DNA from: Haplomitrium mnioides
Taxonomy: Eukaryota > Marchantiophyta > Haplomitriopsida > Calobryales
Direction: 5' to 3'
DNA length: 35,900 nt
Assembly: GCA_049999725.1 (NCBI GenBank)
Contig: JBNGIS010017879.1
Span: forward strand, 1 to 35,900
The notes under the pieces were generated by a model. It searched no databases. It was given only the letters and a program-made list of their open reading frames with translations, and was not told the origin of the DNA. Shown one piece after another: positions 18,746-28,740 of the stretch (position 1 is the stretch's first letter; each line of letters starts with the position of its first letter). Position numbers and translations under genes: made by a program.

Positions 18746-19610
18746 GCCAAATTAAGTTGTCCTCAAGTTTGGGCTGTAAAGCTTTGTCCTCTTGTAACAG
18801 ATGCGGGAAAGATTCTTCAAAGAATTGATAGTCTGCAAATCGAGACTTAAATACAAAAGAGGTTGAAGGTTCAAGATATCAGATGATAGAAGGAGATTCA
18901 AAACCGATGTATATGCCTTTTGGCGTTGGGGTCCCATCTTTGTTTGATGTGGTCCTAAGACAAGGACGAGGTAGTCAAAGGTGCAAAGATGTGAGATATT
19001 TGCAAAAATTCCGGCTGCGAGTTGGTATGGGGAGTTCTGATTGAATGGAGATTGAATGGAGATGGTCTGTAGCGCAGTAAGAATGATGCGTGTCCCCAAG
19101 TAAAGGTGGGAGGTTGGAATTCAGAAGTAATAGTCTTGCTATTAGTTGTATTCTCTTGATAGCAGATTCTGCAATGCCATTTTGAAAGTGTATATGTGGA
19201 ACTGAGTATTGGATATCTATGTCGCAAATGTGCAAAATTCGTCAAATGTTTGTGAAGAGAATTCTCTAGCGTTGTCCTTTCTCAAATTTCTGATTAGGTA
19301 ATCAAGAAATTGTGTCGAGAGTTTCAAGATTTGGGATAGAAGTTTTGAGAAGACTATGTTTTTGGTCCTAAGTATGGATACTTGTGAATGGTGCATCAAT
19401 GGTGACTCGGAAGTATCGGAAGGGTCCGAAAGGTGGATGGATAGGTCCAAAGACATCAACGTGGATTCTCTTGAGGAATCGAAGAATCGTGATCGATGTT
19501 TTGTCATGAGAAGGTGTAATTCTCAGTTTGCCTTGTGCGCATGCTAAGCATGGGGTATTCAATGGCAGGGGATGGATGTTTTGTGGCATGCCTTTGCTAT
19601 CATTTTTTAT
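18746..19610 (-). pseudogene. Copia-2 integrase
   Basis: The zinc module end CLACAQGK (about 19550) precedes the core: RIHVDVFGPIHPP with the first Asp (about 19450), DNAREFSSQTFDEFC with the second (about 19270), and HFQNGIAESAIKRIQ with the Glu (about 19175). The post-core block GPHQTKMGPQRQK (about 18940) is shared with copia-1. Frameshifts near 19235 and 19000-19100 break the frame, but the triad is retained. Confidence 0.82.
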
Positions 19611-20110
19611 GCAGTAGAGCATGTCTCAACCGGGATGCCTTAGGCGATTATGCCATGTGAGGTTTGTAGAGATAGGTGTCGTAGAGACATGATATGAGCA
19701 GATTTTGGTAGTGTACAGGTCAGGTGGGGATAATGAGAATGATTCTTGTATGTCAAAGCATGTTACTGTTGGACTTAAGATATGGAGGACTTCAGTGTCC
19801 TGAAAGATTCCGATTTGAATGTGGAAACCGTTTTGTCGTATATCTCGGAAACTGATGAGGTTTCTAGTTGCTGCAGGTGCATAAATTGTGGTTTGGATAT
19901 CCAATTTGGTGTCATTTGGAAAGATTATGGTGGCTGGACCATGTCCTCCTTCAATTTGATTGTGGCCGGTCATCGTGGTCATAGGCTTGAAAGAAGGTTT
20001 AATCAATGAGAAGTAATTTCGGTCTTGCAATATAGTGTGCGAAGATCCGCTATCTACAATGCAGGTTTTCTCATATTTTTTTCACTGGTTTGACAGAGAG
20101 GGATGAGTCA
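19611..20110 (-). pseudogene. Copia-2 protease and pre-integrase region
   Basis: The catalytic motif CIVDSGSSHT lies at about 20035-20065. It is followed by GHNQIEGGHGPATIIFPND and YAPAATRNLISFRDI, the same blocks as in copia-1. The frame then carries the pre-integrase histidine motif LTWHNRLRHPG (about 19630) in one open stretch of 134 codons. This is among the better preserved parts of copia-2. Confidence 0.82.
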
Positions 20111-20169
20111 TGTGACTCTCAAGATTTAGATTGTACGGTGGATATTCATCCATGTCTGTCAATTCCAAT

Positions 20170-21263
20170 AAGTTACTGTGTACCTCATTATTGTGAGGTT
20201 TAATGCTCTATTGGTATAAGCGCGTTAGGTGCACGGGTACCATGCAAGTAGGCTGGGTGTGGCCATGAGTTCCACAGCGATTGCAGGTCATCTGCGGTTG
20301 GCGCGATTGAGAATGAGTTTGTCGACCTTCATTGCATTGCCAGCCTCCTCTATTGGTCCATGTGCGTTGTTGAGCACGTTCTAATGTCGTCGATATGCGA
20401 TGTTCGATATGTCGATCTCTATTATCGGGGGTCGGAGGTTGACTAGTGTTGGGCCGGTTGGTGCTCCCCCTAAATCTGGAGTGTCCCCTTTCTCTGCCTC
20501 TGGAAAAATTTCTGTTTCTAGAGCGCGGATATGGTCCATTCTCTATAAAGTGTGATTCATGGTTTTGTGGAGGTGTGTTAGATCCTAGAGGTCGTTTCTT
20601 TGCATTTTCCATGAGGAATAGTTGATGTTTTTCAGCTAGTAGCATGTATGTTATGAGTTCAGAGTATTGTGTGAATCGCATGTTGCAGTATAGTGATGCT
20701 AAAATGAGATTGCTCACAGGGAAAGTCGATAGAGTCTTCTTTATTTGCTCTTTGTCGATCATGAGGTGACCACAGGTTGCCAATTGTGAGACAATGTGGA
20801 ACAATTCGCTATTGTAATTGACTATGGACGTATGGTCTTGAACATGGAGATTAATCCAATCATGTCTCGCTGCAGGAAGCAATTTGCTTGTCAGATGGTC
20901 AAATCTTAGTTTCAGCTCTTCCCACAGTAGTCAGAGATTGTTGTAGTTCACATATTGGCGTCTCAAAGGTTCCACAAGATGGTGTCAAATCAAAATAAGA
21001 GCTCTGGCTGCATCACGGGTGTTTATGTCGTCGTTCCTGATGAGCATATCATGAATGCCCTTTGATGTCATGTATGTTGTGACATCTAGTGACCATGATA
21101 AGTAATTTGAGCCATCCAATTTTAGGGCTTGGAATGTCAGAGATGCTACAGATGCCATTGCAGGTTTGCCCGTGAATGAGTAAGGTGAACTAGAATAGCT
21201 GGCGAATGTAGCGGTTGGGTCAGGGCGACGATTGTTCTGTACTTTGTATAGATGGGTGATCAA
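20170..21263 (-). pseudogene. gag: Copia-2 gag
   Basis: The N-terminal block FQALKLDGSNYLSWSLDV (about 21075-21130) is the canonical plant copia capsid start. Around 20900-20985 stops break the frame. The second part is open for 224 codons from 20882, with AARHDWINLHVQDH, an Arg-rich region and an intact knuckle CNRCGTHGHTQPTC (CX2CX4HX4C, about 20245-20290). Comparison with copia-1 shows where copia-1 lost Trp codons to stops. Confidence 0.84.
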
Positions 21264-23480
21264 TCCAAAATTCAGTCAGTCATAGACCCATGTACCTGTT
21301 TATGTTTTCTGCTTTAAGTGGAAAAATGAAAATCTGAAATGAAAAATAGGAAAGAATCGACTGAATGCGAGTCAATTGATATCTACTACCGAAAAATAAA
21401 TGAGAAATTGATATTGCTAATAGATAAAGAGACTTCCCTGTATGAATATGTATCTACTCCTGCTGGTAGGCTTGTAGCGTGTCCTCCAAGAACTTTTCCG
21501 TGTATGAGCCTAGTTCCCCTAATCGTTGTTGTGCCGCTCTGCAACGTTGACTCTGGAAAAAAGAAGAAATAAAAGTGTTGTAGGTATGGCTAGGTATAGG
21601 GTTTTTTCTCATGGAGGTATTAGGGGTCAAGGTTTCTGTCACAGTTGTGTACCCAATATCAGGGTTGGTATTTTGTATTCAGTAGTAAAGATGGTATCCA
21701 AGATATCTAAGTCTGATTGCTGAGGGGTATAAACTGAGAGTAGCTGGGAAACACAACAATGCAATATCAAGGTATGTTATGATAGGGAAAAAGGGAAGAA
21801 AGGGTAAATTGCAGATATGTTTTGTGTCTCACCTTTCCAATCCAGTGTAAGTCTATGATATAATAGTGGTGAAATCCAAGAAGGGAAATGAGAGTCACTA
21901 GTGAAAGGCAATTTGCAGAACAATGTGATCATAGAATGGTTAGTATGATGTCTCTTGGAGTATATGCCAGAAATATTTCAGATCCAAAGAATGTGTCCCC
22001 TGTGAGGGGTATATTCGTTCAGAAAATAAAAGAATCAATCAAGAATAATCAAGAGGTGGGTTGAAATAATTGAGCCTTGGTGTTTTGGAGAATAAAATGA
22101 AAGAGCTTGAAGTGGCAAGATGTAGGTTGCTCTTCTGTTGAATGTCGATATAGATGTGTGTAGCAGCCTATATGAAAGTATCTCTCATTGAAGATATATG
22201 TGACTATGTCATTGTTCGGAGAAGAGTCAAAATCGTTGGAGTCTACACTGCTGCATAGACATATGAGTCAAACTTTTGCACTATAGGTGTAGATAAAAAC
22301 AAGTAGTTGTCTAATGTCGAAATCGCACATAGATGCAAGATAGTATCAGGAGTTCGATGCTAGGTGGGTGTAGAAATGCCTTGTCTCCCCATGGTCTGTG
22401 ATAGTGTTTCTATCGTGAAAGATAGGTAGGTTGTCGTTGAGTGATAGTAGAGAACCACAAGTAGGAAAAAGGTAAACCAAGAATGAAAAAGGAACAATGA
22501 GAAGGTGGTAAGCTCGTGTGCTTATCCTTCAATGTTAGAGAGGAACAAAAAAGGTAAGAGGAAAGAATAAAAGAGTTTATTATAGGGGTACAATAGCAAG
22601 CCCGTATACTCTGGTGTTGAAGAAGATTGGATGTACACGTTGTTACTGTCGGAGACCGATTGAAAGAATGTGAGGCGCTTGTGCTAGATGGTTTCTAGCA
22701 AGGAGAAGGAGAAAACGCAAATTTCACAAAGAACCACGAGCTGAAAAATGGAAGAGAAAGCGATAGCTCGTGAGAAAACAATAGGTTAGTATAGAATTGT
22801 AGCAATGAAAATAGAGAAAGAACAAAAAAAGGAAGATAAGACTTGTAGTTTTTGCTGTCAAAGAGTAAGGAGCATGGACAGCATCAGCCCGTCATAGGTG
22901 AGGGATAAAAGGAAACAAGGATGAGGCAAAGCAAGTCGACCTCGGAGAAGCACAAAATGTTGTGGTGTTGGGTTGAGGTCGACGAATAGAGAAAAGAGCG
23001 AACTAATGCTATGGTGGCTACGCGGAGGTTGTCAAGCAGAGAAAGAGAGATCACCCGCAACACCACAAGAAGAGTTGAGGTCACCAAACAAAGAAAAGAT
23101 TGAGCGAGTGTTGCAAGCGGAGTTGAAGTCGACAAAGAGATAAAAAAATCAAGCCTAGCTACAATGGCTGTCGAAAGAAACGAGGGGCGAGTGAGGAAGC
23201 GTCTTCAACCCTAAACTGTACAGGGGTTTTTGTGGGGGAGAAGGGGGGGGGCCTCCAAGAGGAAAACTGAGAAGAAGAAGAAAAAAAAGAAAGAATAGAG
23301 TATGATAATGGTATAGAGAAGAGAGAGAACGAAAATGTATTTGGCAGAAAGTTTTTTTTTGGGATGCAATGTGAGTGCAGAAGGAAAAAACGTTTGCGAA
23401 CAAGTAACGTGAGAGCTTCTTGAGATGTTGGTGTGGATTGAGCACATGCAAAGAGAAAAAAAAAATTTGTTGTAGAGTAC
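21264..23480 (-). other. Copia-2 leader, unusually long
   Basis: About 2.2 kb lies between the primer-binding site and gag. It is purine-rich on the + strand (AGAAGAAGAAG and GAGAAAGAG runs, a G9 run near 23243) and has no recognisable coding. The portion from about 22645 to the LTR is duplicated at 26118-26934 with moderate divergence. Confidence 0.55.
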
Positions 23481-23495
23481 GTCGTGCTGATAACG
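23481..23495 (-). other. Copia-2 primer-binding site, possibly half-tRNA type
   Basis: On the + strand GTCGTGCTGATAACG abuts the LTR; the element strand therefore reads CGTTATCAGCACGAC directly after the LTR. It does not match a tRNA 3' end. GTCGTG-CTGATAA-CG looks instead like an anticodon arm with the seven-base loop CTGATAA (anticodon GAT, Ile-like). Priming by a cleaved half tRNA is known for Drosophila copia. The copy at 26920-26934 keeps it with one change. Confidence 0.5.
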
Positions 23496-23603
23496 TGTTA
23501 TCGCATGAGCGCCACACACATACACACGGGAGTCTCCAAACAAATGAATGGATTGATAGATGGTAGCCAAACTTACATAGGGTATATATATGTCCCTATA
23601 ACA
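23496..23603 (-). repeat. Copia-2 5' LTR (108 bp)
   Basis: TGTTATCGCATGAGC...GTCCCTATAACA, inverted ends TGTTAT/ATAACA, same length as 6027-6134. About 11 differences separate the two, mostly transitions. The D-LTR sequence resumes immediately after it. Confidence 0.78.
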
Positions 23604-23930
23604 AAAATCATTTTAAGGTTACTTGCTTTAAGTGAAGTGGTATACAATCACTTCTAAGGTTGAAAATGAAATTAACTTGTAAGTGATCACTTTTAGAGTT
23701 GAAATTGGAAGTGACTTGTAAGTGAAGGAAAGGGAATGACACCTTCTTCTCTTTTATAAATAGAAAGGCTTCATATCCTGACTTCTCATTCTGGAGTTCA
23801 TCTCGAATCAATTGGGTTCTTTGGTTGCTTGGCTTTTGCTTGCCTTATTTGCCTTTGGTTGAAGAACTCTATTAGAGTTCACTATGAGTTCCTACTCATT
23901 TGAATTTGGTCTTATATAGATGTGCAAAAC
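23604..23930 (+). repeat. Right piece of the family-D LTR
   Basis: AAAATCATTTTAAGGTTACTTGC... continues the LTR begun at 5939-6026. In reverse complement it aligns loosely with 25700-26040 (CTTTTATAAATAGAAAGGCTTC, ATTCTGGAGTTC and GGTTGCTTGGCTTTTG blocks). The right end is not sharp; similarity is lost after about 23870. A second copy is at 27031-27340. Confidence 0.62.
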
Positions 23931-23959
23931 CATATACAAAAAATACTAGAGAAAAGAAT

Positions 23960-24540
23960 AATAGTAGTAATAAATCAAGTCTCAAGTAGTCATGATAGTT
24001 GACATATGACGATGCCTTCACAATGTATCAAATGAAGGGATAGAGTCAAGGCCTTTGTAAATAAATCAGCACGATTATTCTTTCTCGTGATAATCTATAT
24101 AGATATACTCTCAAATATACTTTCAGATATAATATCATCTTGCTGCTTGTGAATACAAAAGAATTTCGTTGCAATATGTTTGATGGGGTCTATTTTGATG
24201 AATCTATATGAAACATGTTCAGCACATACCAAATTATCTTCAAAGAAGACAATAGTATCAAAAAGACATACACTTTAGGAAATATGATTGATATAATCAA
24301 GCATCCTCCTCAACCAAATACACTCTCTACTAGCCTCATACAATGCTGTGATCTCTGGATGGTTAGACAAGGTACAAGTTAAAGTTTGCTTGGTACTCTT
24401 CCAAGACATGGTAGTTGGGTAATAGAAGAATATATAGCAAGTTTGAGATTTAGCATCATCAAGATCGAATAAATATCTGACATCTGTATAACTGGTGAGG
24501 TTCTTGTTAGTATTCTTTGGGAAATAAAGTCTAATGTCAA
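23960..24540 (-). pseudogene. Copia-3 RNase H, copy 1
   Basis: The minus strand gives EITALYEASRE, IWLRRMLDYINHI, IVFFEDNLVCAEH, KHIATKFFCIHK and NNRADLFTKAL, the standard C-terminal blocks of copia RNase H including the terminal FTKAL. Similarity breaks abruptly at about 24540, where unrelated gypsy protease sequence begins. The same segment is repeated at 27400-27960. Confidence 0.8.
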
Positions 24541-24559
24541 GAGAATCTTCCTTTGATAG

Positions 24560-25650
24560 GCAAAGTCATAGCTTTGATTTTCTTTACAAAACGTAGTGAC
24601 ATGAAATTTTCAGAACTTCCATAATCTACCAATATTCTACAAGAATGCTCATCAACCATACCATCTAGATGAACAATGTACTTCTACTTCTTGTTGAGAT
24701 TTTCATTCTGTTGGAACTAATTAAGCTCTCAGTAAACCACTCAACTATCTTTACTGAGGTTAGTCATTTCCCTAATTTTCTTCTTCAATAGCTGTCGCTT
24801 GAACAGCACGTGGTCGACCTTGGCAACGTGGGTGATTCGCAATCATATGACCAAGTTGTCAACAATAAAAACATCCTCTACTTTGACGTAGACGCTCACG
24901 CTCTCTATCAATGAGTGCCACTCTCTACGCCGCATCAATCTCTATAGGTACAACCTCATTTGCTAGCATACAAATATTTGGTAAAGCTTGTTGTGGATGT
25001 GGACGTGGCCTAGCCTCATTGGTCGCTAGTAGCAATTCATATCGTTCTGCCATACTCATTGCTTCTTCTAGCTGAGAGGGCTCTCTCATTGTCACTTCCA
25101 TTCTAGTGCGAGGCTTCAATCCTCGAACAAAGTGATCTAAAGCTTCTCCATCACCCATATTAGAAATTTACATAATGATGTTTTGAAATTGCGTGATATA
25201 GTTCCTTACTGTACCAAGTTGTTTCAATTCTGCCAAACGATCTCTTGCCACCTTTGAAGCATTCAAAACTATAAATTTTAGATTTACCACTTCTTTAAAC
25301 TCTTGCCAAGAAGCAATTGGAGTGACAAATCCACGTTGAGCTTTCTTAATTTGATATCTCCACCAAGTTTTTACCACTCCTTCCAACTGACTTGCAGCAC
25401 ATAAAATTCTTCTACTATCCTCTCTTATATTGGTAGCCTCAAAATATTGCTCACAATCAAACAAGAAATTCTCATATGCATCAGGAATTGTCTTCCCATC
25501 ATAAGCCTTTGGCTTAGGAAACTGTACATGACTTTCTTCTTCTTGAAAAGGTGCCCTATTCCCCATTTTTATTTGAACTTCTAGCAAACAAGTAAGATGT
25601 TCAATTTGTTGTTGTATTGTTTGCATCCTCCCTTCTTGATTCTCCATTCC
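24560..25650 (-). pseudogene. gag: Gypsy-D gag and start of protease
   Basis: The ATG at 25647 opens a 159-codon frame with the retrotransposon gag signature: FPKPKAYDGKTIPDAYENFL, then TWWRYQIKKA, FKEVVNLKFIVLNASKVARD and LKQLGTVRNYITQFQNI. A stop near 25166 precedes a further open part (DHFVRGLKPRTRMEVTMREP) in the same frame. The knuckle near 24860 reads CFYC-stop-QLGHMIANHPRC. Weak protease similarity follows (VDYGSSENFMSL near 24615), where the usual DTGS has become DYGS. This is a standard chromovirus-like gag, unlike gypsy-1. Confidence 0.82.
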
Positions 25651-25665
25651 ACCAAAAAGAACATG

Positions 25666-25677
25666 GCTCCGATACCA
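25666..25677 (-). other. Gypsy-D primer-binding site (initiator tRNA-Met type)
   Basis: The element strand reads TGGTATCGGAGC one base after the LTR, differing at one position from the common plant TGGTATCAGAGC complementary to the 3' end of initiator tRNA-Met. It fixes both the element's orientation and the inner edge of its LTR. Confidence 0.85.
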
Positions 25678-25678
25678 A

Positions 25679-26117
25679 TGTAAAAGAACTCAAAGAGAAC
25701 TCAAAAACCAACTTCCAAATAAGTAATACTTCAAGACAACTCTAAAAGAGCTACACAACTCAAAGCCAATAAACGCACCAAAGGCAAGAGTGTTAGCCAA
25801 AGCCAAACAACCAAAGAGCCAAACCAAATTGAAAGGAACTCTAGAATGAGAAGTGGGGCTAAGAAGCCCTTCTATTTATACAAGAGAAGAGGTTGTCATC
25901 TCTCTTTCTTCTCTTACAAATCACTTCTCATTTCAGCCCTAAAGGTGACTCTCTACCAAAAGTGACTTCAAATGCAAGTAACCTAAAAGTGACTATCCAC
26001 CAAAAGTAACTTCAAAAGCAAGTAATTCAACCTTATCCTAAAAGTGACTCACTACCACTTCCTTCACTTCTCTCTATTTTCTTATAAATAGCACAACCTT
26101 ATACTTGTACTATTACA
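25679..26117 (-). repeat. Gypsy-D 5' LTR (439 bp)
   Basis: On + coordinates it runs TGTAAAAGAAC...CTATTACA, with inverted ends TGTAA/TTACA. On the element strand CTATTTATAAGAAAATAG near 26090 offers a TATA box. The right edge at 26117 directly touches the duplicated copia-2 leader. Confidence 0.8.
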
Positions 26118-27960
26118 GTCGGAGGCTGATTGAAAGAATGTGAGACGCATGTGCTTGATGGTTTCCAATAAGGAGAAGGAGAAAACGCGAATCTCATGAA
26201 GAACGATGAGTAGAAAAAGGGAAGAGAAAAACGATAGCTCGTGAGCAAACGATAGGTTAGTATAAAATTGTAGCAATGAAAACACAAAAAGAAGAAAAAT
26301 AGGAAGATAAGGCCTATAGTTTTCGTTGTCAAAGAGTGAAGAGCATGGACAGTGTCAGTCCATCATAGGTGAGGGATAAAAGGAAACAAGGATAAGGCAA
26401 TGCAGGTCGACCACAAGGAAACACATAATGTTGTAGTGTTGAGTTGAGGTCGACAAATAGAGAAAAGAGCAAACTAATGTTGTGGCGGCTGCGCGGAGGT
26501 CGTCAAGCAAAGAAAGAGAGATCACCAAATAGAGAAAAGATTGAGCATTGCAAGCTGAGTTGAAGTCAACAAAGAGATAAAAAATCGAGCCTAGCTGCAA
26601 TGGCTTTCGAAAGAAACGATGGGCGAGTGAGGAAGCGGCTTCAACCCTAAACCGTACGTGGATTTTTTTATTTTTTTTTTGGGCCTCCAAGAGGAAAACT
26701 GAGAAGAAGAAAAAAAAAAGGAAAGAATAGAGTATGGTAATGGTATAGAGAAGAGAGAAGGAAAATGTATTCGACATAATTTTTTGTTTGTGGATGCAAT
26801 GTGAGTGCAGAAGAAAAAAAAGTTTGCAATCAAGTAATGTTAGAGCTTCTCGAGATATTGGTGTGGATTGAGCGCATGCAGAGAGAAAACAAAATTTGAT
26901 GTAGAGTCTGTCGTGCTGATAGCGTGTTATCGCATGAGCGCCACATACACACACATGAGTATCTAGAAAAATGAATGGATTGATAGATGGTAACCTAACT
27001 TACATAGGGTATATATATGTCCCTATAACAAAAATCATTTTAAGGTTACTTGCTTTAAGTGAAGTGGTATACAATCACTTCTAAGGTTGAAAATGAAATT
27101 AACTTGTAAGTGATCACTTTTAGAGTTGAAATTGGAAGTGACTTGTAAGTGAAGGAAAGGGAACGACACCTTCTTCTCTTGTATAAATAGAAAGGCTTCA
27201 TAGCCTCGTTTCTCATTCTCGAGTTCATCTCAAATCAATTGGATTCTTTGGTTTCTTGGCTTTTGCTTGCCTTATATGCCTTTGGTTGAAGAACTTTATT
27301 AGAGTTCACTATAAGTTTCTACTCATTTGAATTTGGTCTTATATAGATGTGCACAAACATATACAAAAAATACTAGAGAAAAGAATAATAGTAGTAATAA
27401 ATCAAGTCTCAAGTAGTCAAGATAGTTGACGTAGGTCGATGCCTTCACAATGTATCAAATAAAGGTTTGGAGTCAAGGCCTTCGTAAATACATTGGCGCG
27501 ATTATTATTTCTCGCGATAATCTATATAGATATACTCTCAAATATACTTTCAGATATACTATCATCTTGCTACTCGTGAATACAAAAGAATTTCGATGCA
27601 ATATGTTTGATGGGGTCTATTTTGATGAATCTATATGAAACATGCTCAACACATACCAAATTATCTTCAAAGAAGACAATAGTATCAAAAAGACATACAC
27701 TTTAGGAAATATGATTGACATAATTAAACATCCTCCTCAACCAAATACACTCTCTACTAGCCTCATACAATGTTGTGATCTCTGCATGGTTAAAAGAGGT
27801 GCAAGTTAAAGTTTGCTTGGTACTCTTCCAAGACATGATCGTTGGGTAATAGAAGAATACATAGCGATTTTGAGATTTAGCATCATGAGGATTGAATAAA
27901 TATCCAACATCTGTATAACCGGTGAGGTTCTTGTTAGTATTCTTTGGGAAATAAAGTCTA
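26118..27960. repeat. Second copy of a ~1.9-kb direct duplication
   Basis: From GTCGGAGGCTGATTG at 26118 to about 27960 the sequence repeats 22645-24540 in order: copia-2 leader, primer site, LTR (26935-27030), D-LTR right piece and copia-3 RNase H. Flanks differ: copy 1 is preceded by more copia-2 leader and followed by gypsy-D; copy 2 is preceded by the gypsy-D LTR and followed by copia-3 RT. Because three element types are copied as one block, this is a segmental duplication, not independent insertion. Confidence 0.8.
26935..27030 (-). repeat. Copia-2 LTR, duplicated copy
   Basis: TGTTATCGCATGAGCGCC...CCCTATAACA, about 12 bp shorter than 23496-23603 through small deletions and with several substitutions. 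It keeps TG...CA ends and the adjacent tRNA anticodon-like primer site. It shares its downstream neighbour with copy 1. Confidence 0.75.
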
Positions 27961-28740
27961 ATATCAATGGCACCTTGTAAGTATCAAAATATATGTTTAA
28001 TATTACTCTAATGTTGAATAGCCAGTTGTGAACTATACTTAGCAAGCAAGCTAACGACAAAGGAAATGTCAGGTCTAGCTTGGTTAGCAAGAAACATAAG
28101 AGCGTTGATGAGTGAGAGATAAAATGCTATACATCCAAGTAGAGGTTCAATTTCTGTTCTCTTCTTTAAAATATCTTTATCTTTATCCAATATATGTACT
28201 TCCAGAGGAGATATAGCAAGATGAGATTTATCTATATAGAATTGTTTAAGGACTTTCTTTGTATATGTACTTTGATGCAAAAGTATGCTCTCTTCTAAAT
28301 ACTGAAATTGAAGTCCCAAGCAATAGTTGGTCTTTTCAATATTCTTCATATTAAAGATTTTCTTAAACATTTCAATAATATACTCAAGTAGTGATTTGTG
28401 ACCAAAAAGATTAATGTCATCAACATATATGGCAATAATTATAAATTCTTTGTTGACATGTTTGATGAATAAGTATGGTGCTATGTTTTCATGGTGAAAA
28501 ACTATAGCTAACATCTCTTTTGTAACTCTTTATACCATATCTGACCACTTTGCTTTAGTTCATAAGTAGATCTCATGATTTGAACAACATGTCCATCCTT
28601 GGTCACAAGCATGGATTGATGGATGTCACCACCTTCCATGTAGTTTTCTATTTTTAAACATTTTAAGTTTTTCATCTTTTTGTGCTTTAGTATATAAGGC
28701 CATGTACTCTTATCGAAAGGTTTTCTTTCGATGTCATTTT
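27400..28740 (-). pseudogene. Copia-3 reverse transcriptase and RNase H
   Basis: RT and RNase H of a copia element distinct from copia-1 and copia-2. In coding order: MEGGDIHQSMLVTKDGHVVQ (about 28570-28630), STYELKQSGQIWYKEL (about 28520-28570), IIIAIYVDDINLFG with an intact YVDD box (about 28416-28427), YCLGLQFQYLE, then after a 168-codon open frame ending near 28008 the connection region LANQARPDISF. RNase H blocks follow to about 27400. The upstream part, including the first catalytic Asp, is missing; recognisable coding stops near 28660-28740. Confidence 0.82.

Larger units (their letters stand above)
6027..23603 (-). mobile_element. Copia-2: Ty1/copia element with 108-bp LTRs, itself interrupted
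   Basis: This element is inferred by joining two parts. Left part: 3' LTR 6027-6134, polypurine tract and the middle of RT (6135-6509). Right part: the N-terminal half of RT, then IN, PR, gag, leader, primer-binding site and 5' LTR 23496-23603. The RT reading stops after ...RLVAKG at about 18133 and resumes at YTQIPRRDYDL at about 6500, exactly the order expected in copia RT. The 11.6 kb between them is a later insertion. The two LTRs differ at about 11 of 108 positions, mostly transitions. The YVDD box and RNase H are missing, as in copia-1. Confidence 0.82.
24541..26117 (-). mobile_element. Gypsy-D: truncated Ty3/gypsy 5' half
   Basis: In coding direction: LTR 26117 to 25679, one spacer base, primer site 25677-25666, gag from 25647, degraded nucleocapsid and the beginning of protease, cut off at about 24541. 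The missing 3' part is replaced by copia-3 sequence. The LTR is family D, the same family whose + strand pieces lie at 5939-6026, 23604-23930 and 27031-27340. Confidence 0.8.

Noticed and set aside
23481-23495. tRNA-like sequence as a real tRNA gene
   Set aside because: Only an anticodon-arm-like stretch is present. No acceptor stem, D arm or T arm flanks it; its place beside the LTR fits a primer site instead.
23155-23570. Overlapping hydrophobic open frames on the minus strand, echoed at 26355-26954
   Set aside because: They come from polypyrimidine/purine tracts in the copia-2 leader (runs of Phe, Leu, Ser). Two overlapping frames are equally open, and the duplicated copy does not preserve the amino-acid sequence.
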